Source: Lachnospiraceae bacterium
Lineage (GTDB): Bacteria > Bacillota > Clostridia > Lachnospirales > Lachnospiraceae
Assembly (NCBI GenBank): GCA_017936785.1
Contig: JAGBEV010000002.1
Location: 62,001-126,000, forward strand
DNA length: 64,000 nt
Direction: 5' to 3'
Numbering within the stretch: position 1 is the stretch's first letter; every line of letters starts with the position of its first letter. The notes beneath the pieces were generated by a model. That model had not been told where the DNA came from. It made no database searches and worked only from the letters and a program-made list of their open reading frames with translations. Shown piece by piece: positions 1 through 9,055 of the stretch. The translations under genes were made by a program, and so were the position numbers.

Positions 1-1514
1 TTGTCATTGCCATTCCGGTTACATCGCTGATTGTTACCAGTTATCACAAAAAGGTAACAGAAGCAAAGCTGGGGAATGCGGACGAAAAAGCCAGAGAAAT
101 CATTGATGAAGCTTTAAAGACCGCTGAGGCAAAGAAGCGAGAGGGTCTGCTTGAAGTGAAAGAAGAATCCATTCGTACCAAAAACGAGTTGGATAAAGAA
201 ATCAAAGAGCGTAGAGCAGAAGCACAGCGCTATGAGAGACGTGTTCAGCAGAAGGAAGAGAACATTGACAAGAAAGCTGATGCGATCGAAAAGAAAGAAG
301 CAAGTATCATTGCAAGGGAAGAGCAGCTGTCAAAGCAAAAGGCTGAGATAGAGAAGCTCAACGAACAAAGAGTACAGGAACTGGAACGAATCTCAGGTTT
401 AACCTCCGAACAGGCAAAAGAATATTTATTGAAAATTGTTGAAGACGAAGTAAAACATGAAACTGCTGTCATGATCAAAGAAATGGAGAGCAGGGCAAAA
501 GAGGAAGCGGACAAGAAGGCAAAGGAATATGTGGTCAATGCGATTCAGAAATGTGCTGCAGACCATGTTTCTGAGACAACCATTTCGGTTGTACAGCTTC
601 CTAACGACGAAATGAAAGGTCGTATTATTGGTAGAGAGGGTAGAAATATCAGAACCCTTGAAACATTGACCGGTGTTGATCTGATCATTGATGATACACC
701 GGAAGCGGTAATTCTTTCAGGATTTGATCCGATCCGAAGAGAAGTAGCCCGTATTGCCTTGGAAAAGCTGATTTTAGACGGACGTATTCATCCGGCAAGA
801 ATCGAAGAAATGGTTGAAAAGGCTCAAAAAGAAGTAGAAGTTATGATCAGGGAAGAAGGAGAAGCTACAATACTGGAAGTCGGTGTTCATGGCATCCACC
901 CCGAGCTTGTACGTTTACTTGGTAAGATGAAATTCAGAACCAGTTATGGTCAAAATGCTTTGAAGCATTCTATTGAGGTTGCTCAGTTGTCCGGCTTACT
1001 GGCGGCAGAAATGGGACTTGATGTAAGAATGGCAAAGCGTGCAGGTCTGCTTCATGATATTGGTAAGGCTGTTGACCATGAAATGGAAGGTTCCCATATT
1101 CAGTTAGGATCTGAGTTATGTAGAAAATATAAGGAATCTGCAACGGTCATCAATGCGGTTGAATCCCATCATGGAGATGTTGAACCGCAGACCCTGATTG
1201 CGTGCATTGTTCAGGCTGCTGATACGATTTCTGCAGCAAGACCGGGCGCAAGAAGAGAAACCTTGGAAACATATACAACCAGATTAAAACAATTAGAAGA
1301 TATCGCAAACAATTTCAAAGGTGTAGAAAAATCTTTTGCTATTCAGGCAGGTAGAGAGATTCGTGTTATGGTAGTTCCAGATCAGATTACAGATACAGAT
1401 ATGGTTCTGTTGGCGCGTGATATTTCCAAGCAGGTTGAGGCTGAGCTTGAATATCCGGGACAGATCAAGATCAATGTAATCCGTGAATCAAGAGTAATTG
1501 ATTATGCAAAATAA
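1..1514 (+). CDS. rny: Ribonuclease Y, 5' end cut by window edge
   Basis: This is a membrane-anchored endoribonuclease that initiates mRNA decay. The open frame runs in from the window edge (first full codon at 3), so the start is missing. The first residues ([11 protein letters not shown]) are the tail of the N-terminal membrane anchor. Then come a long charged coiled coil (to about nt 560), a KH domain with the [12 protein letters not shown] core (nt 618-653) and an HD domain whose HDIGKA metal site lies near nt 1050. The C-terminal part matches the family end. An internal ATG at 156 lies within the coiled coil and is not the true start. A strong terminator follows. The identification is secure; only the N terminus is lacking. 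Confidence 0.97.
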   Translation, partial: VIAIPVTSLIVTSYHKKVTEAKLGNADEKAREIIDEALKTAEAKKREGLLEVKEESIRTKNELDKEIKERRAEAQRYERRVQQKEENIDKKADAIEKKEASIIAREEQLSKQKAEIEKLNEQRVQELERISGLTSEQAKEYLLKIVEDEVKHETAVMIKEMESRAKEEADKKAKEYVVNAIQKCAADHVSETTISVVQLPNDEMKGRIIGREGRNIRTLETLTGVDLIIDDTPEAVILSGFDPIRREVARIALEKLILDGRIHPARIEEMVEKAQKEVEVMIREEGEATILEVGVHGIHPELVRLLGKMKFRTSYGQNALKHSIEVAQLSGLLAAEMGLDVRMAKRAGLLHDIGKAVDHEMEGSHIQLGSELCRKYKESATVINAVESHHGDVEPQTLIACIVQAADTISAARPGARRETLETYTTRLKQLEDIANNFKGVEKSFAIQAGREIRVMVVPDQITDTDMVLLARDISKQVEAELEYPGQIKINVIRESRVIDYAK

Positions 1515-1541
1515 CATAGCATAATAATGATGAATTTAAAG

Positions 1542-1576
1542 GAAGCTGTTTTTATTAGAAAACAGCTTCTTTTTTT
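1542..1576 (+). terminator. Intrinsic terminator after rny
   Basis: A perfect 11-bp stem (GAAGCTGTTTT at 1542-1552 pairing with 1559-1569) with a 6-nt loop is followed by seven T. It ends the rny transcript. Confidence 0.92.
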
Positions 1577-1657
1577 CTTGTATTTCCCTCTTACATAGTG
1601 TACAATATACGAGGTGTATGATTGTATACAATTAAACAATTTCAGGATGGTGTTAAG

Positions 1658-2950
1658 ATGAAAGCTTACAAGAACATGTCAAAAGAAGAATTACAACAGT
1701 TACAGAAAGAGTTGTCCGAAGCCTATGAGAATGCAAAAGGCAAGGGATTGAAGCTGGATATGTCCAGAGGAAAACCTTCTGCGGAACAGCTTGATTTAAG
1801 TAAGGAAATGCTGGACGTTGTCAGTTCCGAATCCAACTGTAAGACGGAAGACGGAGTAGAGTGCCGTAATTATGGTCAGATGGAAGGAATTTATGAGGCA
1901 AGAAAGCTCATGGCAGATATGATGGATACAAAGCCGGAAAATGTCATTGTATGCGGAAACGCAAGTCTTAATGTTATGTTTGATACAATTTCACGTTCCA
2001 TGACACATGGAGTGTGTGGTTCTACACCTTGGTGTAAGTTGGATAAAGTAAAATTTTTGTGCCCTGTTCCGGGATATGACAGACACTTTGCCATTACAGA
2101 GTATTTTGGCATAGAGATGATCAATATTCCCATGAGCGAGGATGGACCGGATATGGATCTGGTTGAAAAATATGTAAGTGAAGATGCAGCAGTAAAGGGA
2201 ATCTGGTGTGTGCCTAAATATTCCAATCCCCAGGGGGTATGCTATTCTGATGAGACAGTTAAGAGAATGGCAGCATTAAAGCCGGCTGCAGAGGATTTCA
2301 GAATATACTGGGATAATGCTTATGCAGTTCATCACCTTTATGAAGAGCCGGAAAGACAGGTACAATTACTGGATATTATTTCACAGTGTGAGAAAGCAGG
2401 AAATCCTGATATGGTATTGGAATTTGCTTCCACATCCAAAGTATCTTTCCCCGGAGGCGGTATTTCCGCAGTTGCGGCTTCTGCTAAAAACCTGGAATAT
2501 ATTAAGAAGTCCATGACCATTCAGACAATTGGATATGATAAGATCAATCAGCTGAGACATGTGAGGTTCTTTAAGGATATTAATGGAATCAAAGCGCATA
2601 TGATGAAACATGCAGCATCTATCAGACCTAAATTTGAAGCTGTTTTAGCAACTTTGGAGAAGGAACTGGGCGGTCTTGAGATTGCTACATGGATCAAGCC
2701 TAAGGGCGGATATTTTATTTCTTTTGATGCCATGGAAGGCTGTGCGAAAGAGATCGTTGCAAAATGTAAAGAGGCTGGTGTTGTTATGACAGGCGCCGGT
2801 TCTTCCTATCCTTATAAAAAGGACCCTAAGGACAGCAATATCAGAATTGCGCCTACATTCCCTACACCGGATGAGCTTGCGGCTGCAACGGAAATTTTTG
2901 TGCTTTGCGTGAAATTGGTAAGTGTGGAAAAGTTATTGGAGGCAAAATAA
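1658..2950 (+). CDS. PLP-dependent class I aminotransferase (aspartate aminotransferase-like)
   Basis: A 430-residue fold-type I aminotransferase, probably of the Asp_aminotransf subgroup (PF12897-like), which transfers amino groups between an amino acid and a 2-oxo acid in the cytoplasm. Visible features are the N-terminal DMSRGKPS segment, the substrate/cofactor motif YSNPQG, WDNAYAVHH carrying the conserved Asp/Tyr, and the Schiff-base lysine in ASTSKVSFPGGG. I chose the ATG at 1658 because AGGATGG precedes it by 7 nt; the open frame extends upstream to a TTG at 1622 that has no such site. The stop is directly followed by the start of the NUDIX gene, so the two are probably cotranscribed. 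The substrate cannot be told from sequence alone. Confidence 0.88.
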   Translation: MKAYKNMSKEELQQLQKELSEAYENAKGKGLKLDMSRGKPSAEQLDLSKEMLDVVSSESNCKTEDGVECRNYGQMEGIYEARKLMADMMDTKPENVIVCGNASLNVMFDTISRSMTHGVCGSTPWCKLDKVKFLCPVPGYDRHFAITEYFGIEMINIPMSEDGPDMDLVEKYVSEDAAVKGIWCVPKYSNPQGVCYSDETVKRMAALKPAAEDFRIYWDNAYAVHHLYEEPERQVQLLDIISQCEKAGNPDMVLEFASTSKVSFPGGGISAVAASAKNLEYIKKSMTIQTIGYDKINQLRHVRFFKDINGIKAHMMKHAASIRPKFEAVLATLEKELGGLEIATWIKPKGGYFISFDAMEGCAKEIVAKCKEAGVVMTGAGSSYPYKKDPKDSNIRIAPTFPTPDELAAATEIFVLCVKLVSVEKLLEAK

Positions 2951-3496
2951 ATGTCAGATCAATTTGAAAGAATTGACCGGAAGCTTGTGCATCATGGACA
3001 TATTATAGATTTTTATGAAGATACCATAAAGGTCCCCAATGGAAATGTGGTTAAATGGGATTTTATCAAGCACAAAGGAGCAGCGGCAGTTGTTCCTGTG
3101 CTGGAGGACGGCAGGATTCTCATGGTAAAGCAATATCGGAATGCTTTGGACAGAGATACCCTGGAAATACCGGCAGGCGGCTTAAACGGCGCAGAGGAGC
3201 CTTTTATTGAATGCAGCCACAGGGAACTGGAGGAAGAAACAGGATATAAATGTGAGCTTTCCGATATGGATTTTCTGATTTCCATACGTTCTACAGTGGC
3301 GTTTTGTGATGAAAGGATCGACGTTTATGTGGCACGGAATCTGGTGAAGAGCAGCCAGAATCTGGATGAGGATGAATTTATCAATGTATATCCATGCACT
3401 ACAGAGGAATTAAGTGAACTGATCTATGCCGGCAAAATACAGGACTCCAAGACCATTGCTGCCATAATGGCATACATCCATAAATATGAAAAATAG
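2951..3496 (+). CDS. nudF: NUDIX hydrolase, ADP-ribose pyrophosphatase type
   Basis: A 181-residue NUDIX protein. The exact box GX5EX7REUXEEXGU is present at about residues 77-99 (GLNGAEEPF...RELEEETGY), and the upstream IPAGG is typical of ADP-ribose pyrophosphatases, which cleave ADP-ribose to AMP and ribose 5-phosphate. The ATG abuts the stop of the aminotransferase, so the two share a transcript. Position also supports the call: in many Bacillota nudF lies close to spoIIM and xerD, as here. The family is certain; the ADP-ribose preference is inferred. Confidence 0.88.
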   Translation: MSDQFERIDRKLVHHGHIIDFYEDTIKVPNGNVVKWDFIKHKGAAAVVPVLEDGRILMVKQYRNALDRDTLEIPAGGLNGAEEPFIECSHRELEEETGYKCELSDMDFLISIRSTVAFCDERIDVYVARNLVKSSQNLDEDEFINVYPCTTEELSELIYAGKIQDSKTIAAIMAYIHKYEK

Positions 3497-3520
3497 ATAT
3501 AAAAACTATTTTTTAAGGAA

Positions 3521-3576
3521 ATCCCTGATTGGTAAACAGTTATATTAAATAGCTGTTTACCAATGGGGATTTTTTG
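3521..3576 (+). terminator. Intrinsic terminator after nudF
   Basis: A long inverted repeat (ATTGGTAAACAG pairing with CTGTTTACCAAT, extended outward by ATCCC/GGGGAT) is followed by a run of T. Confidence 0.9.
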
Positions 3577-3605
3577 CTATGTAAAATTTTATTTGTTATA
3601 AGTCT

Positions 3606-3633
3606 TCATAGTTTGGAGAAACGGACATATATT
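3606..3633 (+). promoter_or_regulatory. Candidate SigmaE-type promoter of the SpoIIM-like gene
   Basis: TCATAGT (3606-3612), a 13-bp gap, then CATATATT (3626-3633). The first matches 6 of 7 positions of the Bacillus SigmaE -35 KMATATT. The second differs from the -10 CATACANT at one fixed position. SpoIIM homologues are mother-cell SigmaE genes, so the match is meaningful, but the spacing is slightly short and nothing else supports it. Confidence 0.4.
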
Positions 3634-3668
3634 AAAGAGATAAAGTTAAGGACAGGGCTGGAAATTCA

Positions 3669-4238
3669 GTGCGGAAAGTGGTCAGAAAGGGAAGAGTGAT
3701 AAAGTGGCTGCCTGTATTAGGGGGTATGTTATGCAGTTTCATTTTTTTATGGTTTTTTGGGAAAACGATCCTGGAAGATGAAATGTTTTTTGGAGAAAGG
3801 CTTTTTGGGGAAATGCAGTATCTGGATTACAACAGAATAGCTTATCTTACATATCTGCTGAAAATAAGAGGGGCTCAGATTGCTTTTGTTATTATTATGA
3901 CCTGCATCCGCAAAAAGAGGGCAGGATTGGGAATATGGGCATGGATGACAGGAAGCGGTTTCGGAGTGGGAGCTTATGCCATGCTGCAGAAGTGGGGGAT
4001 ATTTGGAGTACCGGGATATTTTATGATGATGCTTCCCCATTATTTATGCTATTTTTATTCATATTCAAAATACTATAAAATTGACTACACGAGTCAAAAC
4101 CAAAGAAGGGGGAACCTGGCAGAAGGGGGCGGAATGGTTCCGAAAGTTGTCATTATTGGAGTTGTCATAATTGGAATTTTTACAGAATGTTATGTAAATC
4201 CATTTTTTATAAAATTATTTTCAAAAATATTTTTGTAA
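3669..4238 (+). CDS. spoIIM: SpoIIM-like multi-pass membrane protein (putative)
   Basis: A 189-residue hydrophobic protein with a GTG start. I see about four membrane segments: near residues 13-31, 70-80, 95-130 and 160-180. The region WGIFGVPGYFMM followed by a C-terminal GIFTECYVNPFFIK resembles the HGxFELPA and EAYVTP elements of SpoIIM/DUF95 proteins, which take part in engulfment during sporulation. It lies between nudF and xerD, the place spoIIM occupies in many spore formers. Similarity is weak by eye, so the name rests mainly on synteny and topology. Confidence 0.55.
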   Translation: MRKVVRKGRVIKWLPVLGGMLCSFIFLWFFGKTILEDEMFFGERLFGEMQYLDYNRIAYLTYLLKIRGAQIAFVIIMTCIRKKRAGLGIWAWMTGSGFGVGAYAMLQKWGIFGVPGYFMMMLPHYLCYFYSYSKYYKIDYTSQNQRRGNLAEGGGMVPKVVIIGVVIIGIFTECYVNPFFIKLFSKIFL

Positions 4239-4339
4239 AAAAGTTACAAGATGTAGTAAAAGAAAAAATAATAAATCATAGATATTGGGATTTTGAGTCG
4301 AAACCCCAATTTTACAGGGGATTTGTGCAAATTTTTCAT

Positions 4340-4368
4340 TTGATTTTCTTGAAAAATCTGCTTATAAT
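4340..4368 (+). promoter_or_regulatory. Promoter of xerD
   Basis: TTGATT (4340-4345), a 17-bp spacer and a consensus TATAAT (4363-4368), about 60 bp before the xerD start. Confidence 0.75.
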
Positions 4369-4428
4369 AAGACCTAGAATGAATATAGATTTACATAAGT
4401 GAGTTTATGGGGAAGGGTTACATTTTTT

Positions 4429-5313
4429 ATGGAACAAGCAATAGATCAGTTTATTACTTATTTACATAATATCAAAAATACTTCTGCAAATACAGAGCTT
4501 TCCTATCGGAGAGATTTGAAGAAAGTAATGGCTTTTTTAAACACAAGAGGATTGACTAAACTGGTCGATATAAAGAAGGAAGATCTGCAGGCATATATCA
4601 CATCTATGAACGAGCAGCATTTTGCGGCTGCCACCGTTTCCAGAAATATTGCTTCCATCAAAGCCTTTTTCCATTTCCTTTGCCAGGAAAAGATGATAGA
4701 AAAGGATATTTCAGATGATTTAAAGGCACCAAAGATAGAAAAGAAGATGCCGGAAATACTTACAACAGAAGAAGTAGTAAGACTTTTAGAACAGCCTTCG
4801 GGAGATTCGCCTAAGGAGCTCAGGGACAAGGCTATGCTGGAACTTTTGTATGCCACCGGAATTCGTGTTACGGAGCTGATCACATTAAAAGTCAGTGAAG
4901 TAAATCTTCCAATGAGTTTTATTGTCTGTAAGGATGCTCATAAGGAACGGGTGATTCCTTTTGGAATGGCAGCAAAGAATGCCTTGATCAAATATCTGAC
5001 TGAGGCAAGAGATAAAATGGTAGAGGACAAGTCTTCCGATATTCTTTTTGCCAATTGTTCAGGAAGCTCCATGAGCAGACAGGGATTTTGGAAACTGATA
5101 AAATATTATTCCAAAAAAGCGGGGATTACAGCAGACATTACACCACATACCCTGAGACATTCCTTTGCAGCTCATTTGGTGGAAAACGGCGCTGATCTGA
5201 GAAGCGTACAGGAAATGCTGGGACATTCGGATATTTCCACTACACAGATTTATGCAAACATGAATCATAACCGGATCAGGGAAGTATATGCAAAGGCTCA
5301 TCCGAGAGGATAA
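4429..5313 (+). CDS. xerD: Site-specific tyrosine recombinase XerD
   Basis: A 294-residue recombinase that resolves chromosome dimers at dif together with XerC. It has an N-terminal SAM-like core-binding domain (about 1-90) and a catalytic domain with all six expected residues: R146 (ATGIRVTEL), K172, H240 and R243 (HTLRHSFAAHL), H266 (LGHSDIS) and nucleophile Y275. I chose the ATG at 4429, which gives the usual N terminus MEQAIDQF, rather than an upstream GTG at 4399; GGGGAAGG lies about 12 nt upstream. XerC versus XerD is decided by the neighbourhood (nudF, spoIIM-like). Confidence 0.92.
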   Translation: MEQAIDQFITYLHNIKNTSANTELSYRRDLKKVMAFLNTRGLTKLVDIKKEDLQAYITSMNEQHFAAATVSRNIASIKAFFHFLCQEKMIEKDISDDLKAPKIEKKMPEILTTEEVVRLLEQPSGDSPKELRDKAMLELLYATGIRVTELITLKVSEVNLPMSFIVCKDAHKERVIPFGMAAKNALIKYLTEARDKMVEDKSSDILFANCSGSSMSRQGFWKLIKYYSKKAGITADITPHTLRHSFAAHLVENGADLRSVQEMLGHSDISTTQIYANMNHNRIREVYAKAHPRG

Positions 5314-5384
5314 TCCGGAAATTAATTTACAAAGGAACAAAATCCTTTTTTTGAACATATCATAGTAAAGTGTTAAACTTTAAA

Positions 5385-5437
5385 ACTGCCGCATATTTTA
5401 CTCGGCCAACCTGAGTAAGTATGCGGCAGTAATTTTT
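5385..5437. terminator. Bidirectional terminator between xerD and aroF-like gene
   Basis: ACTGCCGCATA (5385-5395) pairs with TATGCGGCAGT (5420-5430), and an inner TTACTC/GAGTAA extends the stem. A T run follows on the + strand. The two flanking genes converge here. Confidence 0.85.
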
Positions 5438-5462
5438 TATAATTTCTTTGTGAAAATGTGAT

Positions 5463-6491
5463 TTAGCAGCTTTCGGCAATATCATAAATCAGCTTTTCGC
5501 TGTCAGCCCATCCCAGACAGGGGTCTGTAATGGATTTGCCGTAAACTCCTCCGCCGATCTTTTGACAGCCTTCTTCAATGTAGCTTTCGATCATGACACC
5601 CTTTACCAGTTTATGAATATCGCTGTTCAATTTGCGGGAATGAAGCACTTCCTTAACAATACGGATCTGCTGGGCAAATTGTTTTCCTGAATTGTTGTGA
5701 TTTGCGTCAATGACTGCAGCAGGGTACTGCAGTTCCCTTTCATTGTACATTTCCAGAAGTCTGCTCAAATCTTCATAATGATAATTGGGGAAGCTGCGTC
5801 CGTATTGGTTGACGGAGCCTCTTAAGATCGTATGTGCCAGGGGATTTCCCGTAGTCTTTACTTCCCAGTTGCGGTAAATAAATTCATGGGGATGCTGGGC
5901 GGCATATACGGAGTTTAACATAACGGACAGATCACCGGAGGTTGGATTTTTCATTCCAGCAGGCACGTCAAAACCGCTGACAGTCAGGCGGTGCTGCTGA
6001 TCCTCCACACTGCGGGCGCCAATGGCAACATAGGAGAGCAGGTCATGAACATATCTCCAGTTTTCCGGATAGAGCATTTCGTCAGCAGCAGTCAGTCCTG
6101 ATTCCTGCATTGCACGGATGTGGAGCTTGCGCACGGCAACAAGACCGGCTAAGAGGTTGGGCTTCTTTTCCGGATCGGGCTGATGAACAAAACCTTTATA
6201 GCCTTCTCCTGTAGTACGTGGTTTGTTGGTATAGATACGCGGTATCAGAATACATTTATCGGATACCTTGTCATTGAGCGCCGCAAGACGGTTCACGTAA
6301 TCACAGACGGAATCCTCATTGTCGGCACTGCAGGGACCGATAATAACCAGAAATTTGTCGCTTTCGCCGGTAATAACCTTTTTTATTTCAGCGTCTCTTC
6401 TTTCTTTTAATAAAACCAGATCTTTTGGAATGGGATATTGTTCCCTGATCTCCGCAGGTGTGGGAAGCTTTTGTAAAAATTCAAAACTCAT
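5463..6491 (-). CDS. aroF: 3-deoxy-7-phosphoheptulonate (DAHP) synthase, class I
   Basis: Catalyses the first step of the shikimate pathway, from phosphoenolpyruvate and erythrose 4-phosphate. The 342-residue protein has GPCSADN (about 52-58), RIYTNKPRTT and DANHNNSGKQ, all conserved in type I-alpha enzymes. The frame is open to 6566, but the ATG at 6491 has AGAGGAA 6 nt upstream and gives a normal N terminus. This start also removes an apparent overlap with the next gene, whose stop lies 35 bp away. Which of aroF, aroG or aroH it corresponds to, and its feedback inhibitor, cannot be read from the sequence. Confidence 0.93.
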   Translation of the reverse strand: MSFEFLQKLPTPAEIREQYPIPKDLVLLKERRDAEIKKVITGESDKFLVIIGPCSADNEDSVCDYVNRLAALNDKVSDKCILIPRIYTNKPRTTGEGYKGFVHQPDPEKKPNLLAGLVAVRKLHIRAMQESGLTAADEMLYPENWRYVHDLLSYVAIGARSVEDQQHRLTVSGFDVPAGMKNPTSGDLSVMLNSVYAAQHPHEFIYRNWEVKTTGNPLAHTILRGSVNQYGRSFPNYHYEDLSRLLEMYNERELQYPAAVIDANHNNSGKQFAQQIRIVKEVLHSRKLNSDIHKLVKGVMIESYIEEGCQKIGGGVYGKSITDPCLGWADSEKLIYDIAESC

Positions 6492-6525
6492 ATCATTTCC
6501 TCTTTCTGTTTCTTGATAATTCCTT

Positions 6526-7872
6526 TTAACCGCGTCTATTATAGTATATATATTTTTTGAGTGCAAGAAAATTAAATATACAATGGGCGATCTGGCTTAC
6601 GGGAAGTCCGAAAAGATAGCCTCTGATACCCATGTGGGGAACGAACATAAATATGCAGATCAGGCGTATACACAGAGCCAAAACGTTAATGAAAAATGCG
6701 TGGGTCGCCTTGTTTAATCCGTTCAGGATACTGGTCAGCAGAGAGCCCAGATATAAGAAGGGACACATGAAACTTAAAGAACGGATAAATAATCCTGCTT
6801 CATCACTGTGGAACAGGAAATTGCCCAGAAAAGGTCCGGCAATATAGAAAAGGAGTGCAGCGCAGAAGCCCATGAAAAGGCAGAAGCCTGTGCTGGAAAA
6901 AATTGCCTTGGAAATGCGGGCGGAATTTCCTTTGGCATCTGCTTCAGAAACGTAGGGAAGCAGGAGAACCCCGATGGAGCCGGTGATCGCCTGGGGAAAC
7001 AGGATCAGGGGCAGCGCCATGCCTGTCAGAACCCCATAAATGCTCAATGCCTGTGAATTGGAAAGACCAAATACACAGAGCTGTTTTGGAAGATAGACTG
7101 CTTCTATGCTTTGGAGAAAATTCAACACGATCCTGTTTACACTTAAAGGAATAGCAAGGAGTAAAAGAGGTTTTAGCTGTTTTAAAATATCATATTCGGC
7201 TGCAGGGAAATAACGGTTTCCGGGGGAAGTGTTAATTTTTCTTTTATTGCCTGTCAGGGCAAGAATGCTGGCGAGAGAAGAGGCAATCTCCCCAAGAACA
7301 AGCCCCACAACTGCTGTTGAAACACTGGGGACCAGATTGTGTTTTTTACAATGGAAAAAGATAATATAAACGCTCAGGACTCTGATGATCTGTTCGATCA
7401 ACTGGGTAACAGAAGGGACTGCAGTTTTCTTCAGACCATAATAATAACCGTTGATACAACTATGTACGGCTGCAAAAGGAAGTGAAATGGCATAAATCCG
7501 TACCAGGGGAGCACAGCGAGCTTCTAATATCAGATACGAGGATATGGGTTCGCTGTATTGGAATAAGACCATACCCATGGCGAGAGATAAAAAAACGGAC
7601 AAAAAAAGACCGCACAGCAAAACGGCAATAGAAGAGCGGTGCTGTCCTTTTGCTTCATATGCAGCTATATGCTTGGAAATAGAGGTTTGTATTCCGGCGG
7701 CAGTAAGAGAAAAGGACAGAGCCATGACGGGAGCTAAAAGCTGATAGATGCCCATTCCTTCTTCACCGATATTCTGAGATAGAAAAATACGATAAAAAAA
7801 GCCGATAATGCGGCTGATGATGCCTGTAGCAGTAAGGATCACAGTGCCTGTAATAATAGGATTTTTTCGCAA
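6526..7872 (-). CDS. spoVB: SpoVB-like polysaccharide/lipid flippase (MOP superfamily)
   Basis: A 448-residue membrane protein with about 12 to 14 hydrophobic segments. It opens with the family signature TGTVILTATGIISRIIGFFYRI, followed by IGEEGMGIYQLLAP, typical of SpoVB and related MurJ-superfamily flippases. In Bacillus SpoVB is needed for spore cortex synthesis, probably by moving a lipid-linked precursor. The start is a TTG at 7870-7872 with CGGAGTG about 6 nt upstream. An octamer CATATATT on the same strand (7902-7909) could be a SigmaE -10. Paralogues of this family are common, so assignment to SpoVB itself is probable rather than certain. Confidence 0.83.
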   Translation of the reverse strand: MRKNPIITGTVILTATGIISRIIGFFYRIFLSQNIGEEGMGIYQLLAPVMALSFSLTAAGIQTSISKHIAAYEAKGQHRSSIAVLLCGLFLSVFLSLAMGMVLFQYSEPISSYLILEARCAPLVRIYAISLPFAAVHSCINGYYYGLKKTAVPSVTQLIEQIIRVLSVYIIFFHCKKHNLVPSVSTAVVGLVLGEIASSLASILALTGNKRKINTSPGNRYFPAAEYDILKQLKPLLLLAIPLSVNRIVLNFLQSIEAVYLPKQLCVFGLSNSQALSIYGVLTGMALPLILFPQAITGSIGVLLLPYVSEADAKGNSARISKAIFSSTGFCLFMGFCAALLFYIAGPFLGNFLFHSDEAGLFIRSLSFMCPFLYLGSLLTSILNGLNKATHAFFINVLALCIRLICIFMFVPHMGIRGYLFGLPVSQIAHCIFNFLALKKYIYYNRRG

Positions 7873-7901
7873 AATGACACTCCGTTTGAATATTTACCTA
7901 A

Positions 7902-7909
7902 AATATATG
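7902..7909 (-). promoter_or_regulatory. Possible SigmaE -10 of spoVB
   Basis: The minus strand reads CATATATT here, one fixed-position mismatch from the SigmaE -10 consensus CATACANT and identical to octamers before the SpoIIM-like gene and spoIVA. No convincing -35 is visible at 13 to 15 bp, so confidence is low. Confidence 0.3.
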
Positions 7910-7952
7910 CTATAAGTTGGCAGGTAAGAACGGAGTGGTGGAAAAGTCTTTT

Positions 7953-8768
7953 TTATAATTTGTGATAATCCGGCTGTCTTCCTTCAAAGGTAGTGTAATA
8001 ATGAAAACCGCAGTCTTTTAAGATGGAAGCGGCTGTCTGGAAACCGGCGGCAACGTCTTTGGGAACATGGGCATCTGAACCGATGGTAATGATCTCACCG
8101 CCCAGTTCTTTATAACGTTTTATGATTTCCGGTGCCGGGTTAGTAGCATTTAAGGGCTTTCTCAGACCGGAGGTGTTGCATTCAATGCCTTTGCCGTTTT
8201 CAATAAGGTTTTTTAAAATTTCATCGATAATATTTTTATAATCAGCATAGAGAAAAGGGTCCGATCCCTGAGGAGCATAGCGGGCAATATAGTCTAAATG
8301 ACCATAAACATCAAAGCCCAGAAAGGTTTTGGAGTTGTTGAGAATTTCTTCAAAATAAGCACGAAAACATTCTTTTACATCTTTTCCGTCAAAAAAGGAA
8401 GGATAATAGGGGTCGCTTCCATGGCATAAATGGGAGGAGCCGATGATAAAATCAAAATCATGGGATTTGGACAATATGATATTCTGGCGCAGGCAGCAGG
8501 GCTGCAGACCGATTTCAATACCAAAAAGAAGTTTGATTTTTCCTTCATATTTTCTCCGAAGTCTTAACAGTTCATAAAGATAGGAGTCTGCATTGAGTAA
8601 AAAGGCATCCTGTTCCATATCTTCACCATAGGGAAAATCAAAATCATTATGCTCTGTAAAGCACATGGATGTAAGCCCTTTTTTGATGCCGGCTTCTATC
8701 ATTTCTTCCATGGAGACATCACAATCTCCGGAAAAACTGGAGTGCAGGTGAAAATCTGAAGTAATCAT
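7953..8768 (-). CDS. hisJ: Histidinol-phosphatase, PHP family
   Basis: A 271-residue PHP-domain metallophosphatase that would remove phosphate from histidinol phosphate in histidine synthesis. Metal-binding motifs are visible: DFHLHSS (H7, H9), TEHND, IEIGLQ, IIGSSHLCHG and ITIGSDAH near the C terminus. The ATG at 8768 has AAAGGA upstream. No other his genes are in the window. It could be a PHP phosphoesterase with another substrate, but length and motif order fit HisJ/HisK. Confidence 0.8.
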   Translation of the reverse strand: MITSDFHLHSSFSGDCDVSMEEMIEAGIKKGLTSMCFTEHNDFDFPYGEDMEQDAFLLNADSYLYELLRLRRKYEGKIKLLFGIEIGLQPCCLRQNIILSKSHDFDFIIGSSHLCHGSDPYYPSFFDGKDVKECFRAYFEEILNNSKTFLGFDVYGHLDYIARYAPQGSDPFLYADYKNIIDEILKNLIENGKGIECNTSGLRKPLNATNPAPEIIKRYKELGGEIITIGSDAHVPKDVAAGFQTAASILKDCGFHYYTTFEGRQPDYHKL

Positions 8769-8936
8769 AAAAAATAATCCTTTCTGTTCTATATAAATCT
8801 AAAATAAAAAAATATTATTTGAGGTATATACAGGTAAATGATAGCACAGCCATGAGCCAAAAATAAACAAAAAAATAGGATTGCTCAGAAAAAAGTAAAA
8901 ACACGGGGAAAAATTCATTTTCTTTTCAATTTAGTC

Positions 8937-8965
8937 TTGCTATTTTGGGACAAATTGGTTACAAT
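8937..8965 (+). promoter_or_regulatory. Promoter of gapA
   Basis: TTGCTA (8937-8942), a spacer of exactly 17 bp and TACAAT (8960-8965). Transcription would begin near 8972, at the edge of a 16-bp perfect palindrome. Confidence 0.75.
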
Positions 8966-8973
8966 AATTGTGC

Positions 8974-9009
8974 TGACAAAATTTTGTCAATCCATTTGTT
9001 TCCAAATGG
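8974..9009 (+). promoter_or_regulatory. Palindrome and hairpin in the gapA leader, possible operator
   Basis: TGACAAAATTTTGTCA (8974-8989) is a perfect palindrome placed just after the gapA -10. It is followed by CCATTTG/CAAATGG (8992-9009), a 7-bp hairpin with a 4-nt loop. Position suggests a repressor site or mRNA-stabilising structure. The half-site does not match the CggR or Rex consensus as I know them. No regulator gene adjoins. Confidence 0.5.
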
Positions 9010-9055
9010 CTGACAGAATAATATATTAAAATTTCATTTTTAGGAGGAATTAAAA

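Noticed and set aside
4187-4402. 71-codon open frame between the SpoIIM-like gene and xerD
   Set aside because: It has no ribosome site, overlaps the end of the SpoIIM-like gene and runs through the xerD promoter.
4429-5313. Tyrosine recombinase as a phage or ICE integrase
   Set aside because: Length, residues and neighbours (nudF, spoIIM-like) fit housekeeping XerD; there is no cargo or att repeat.
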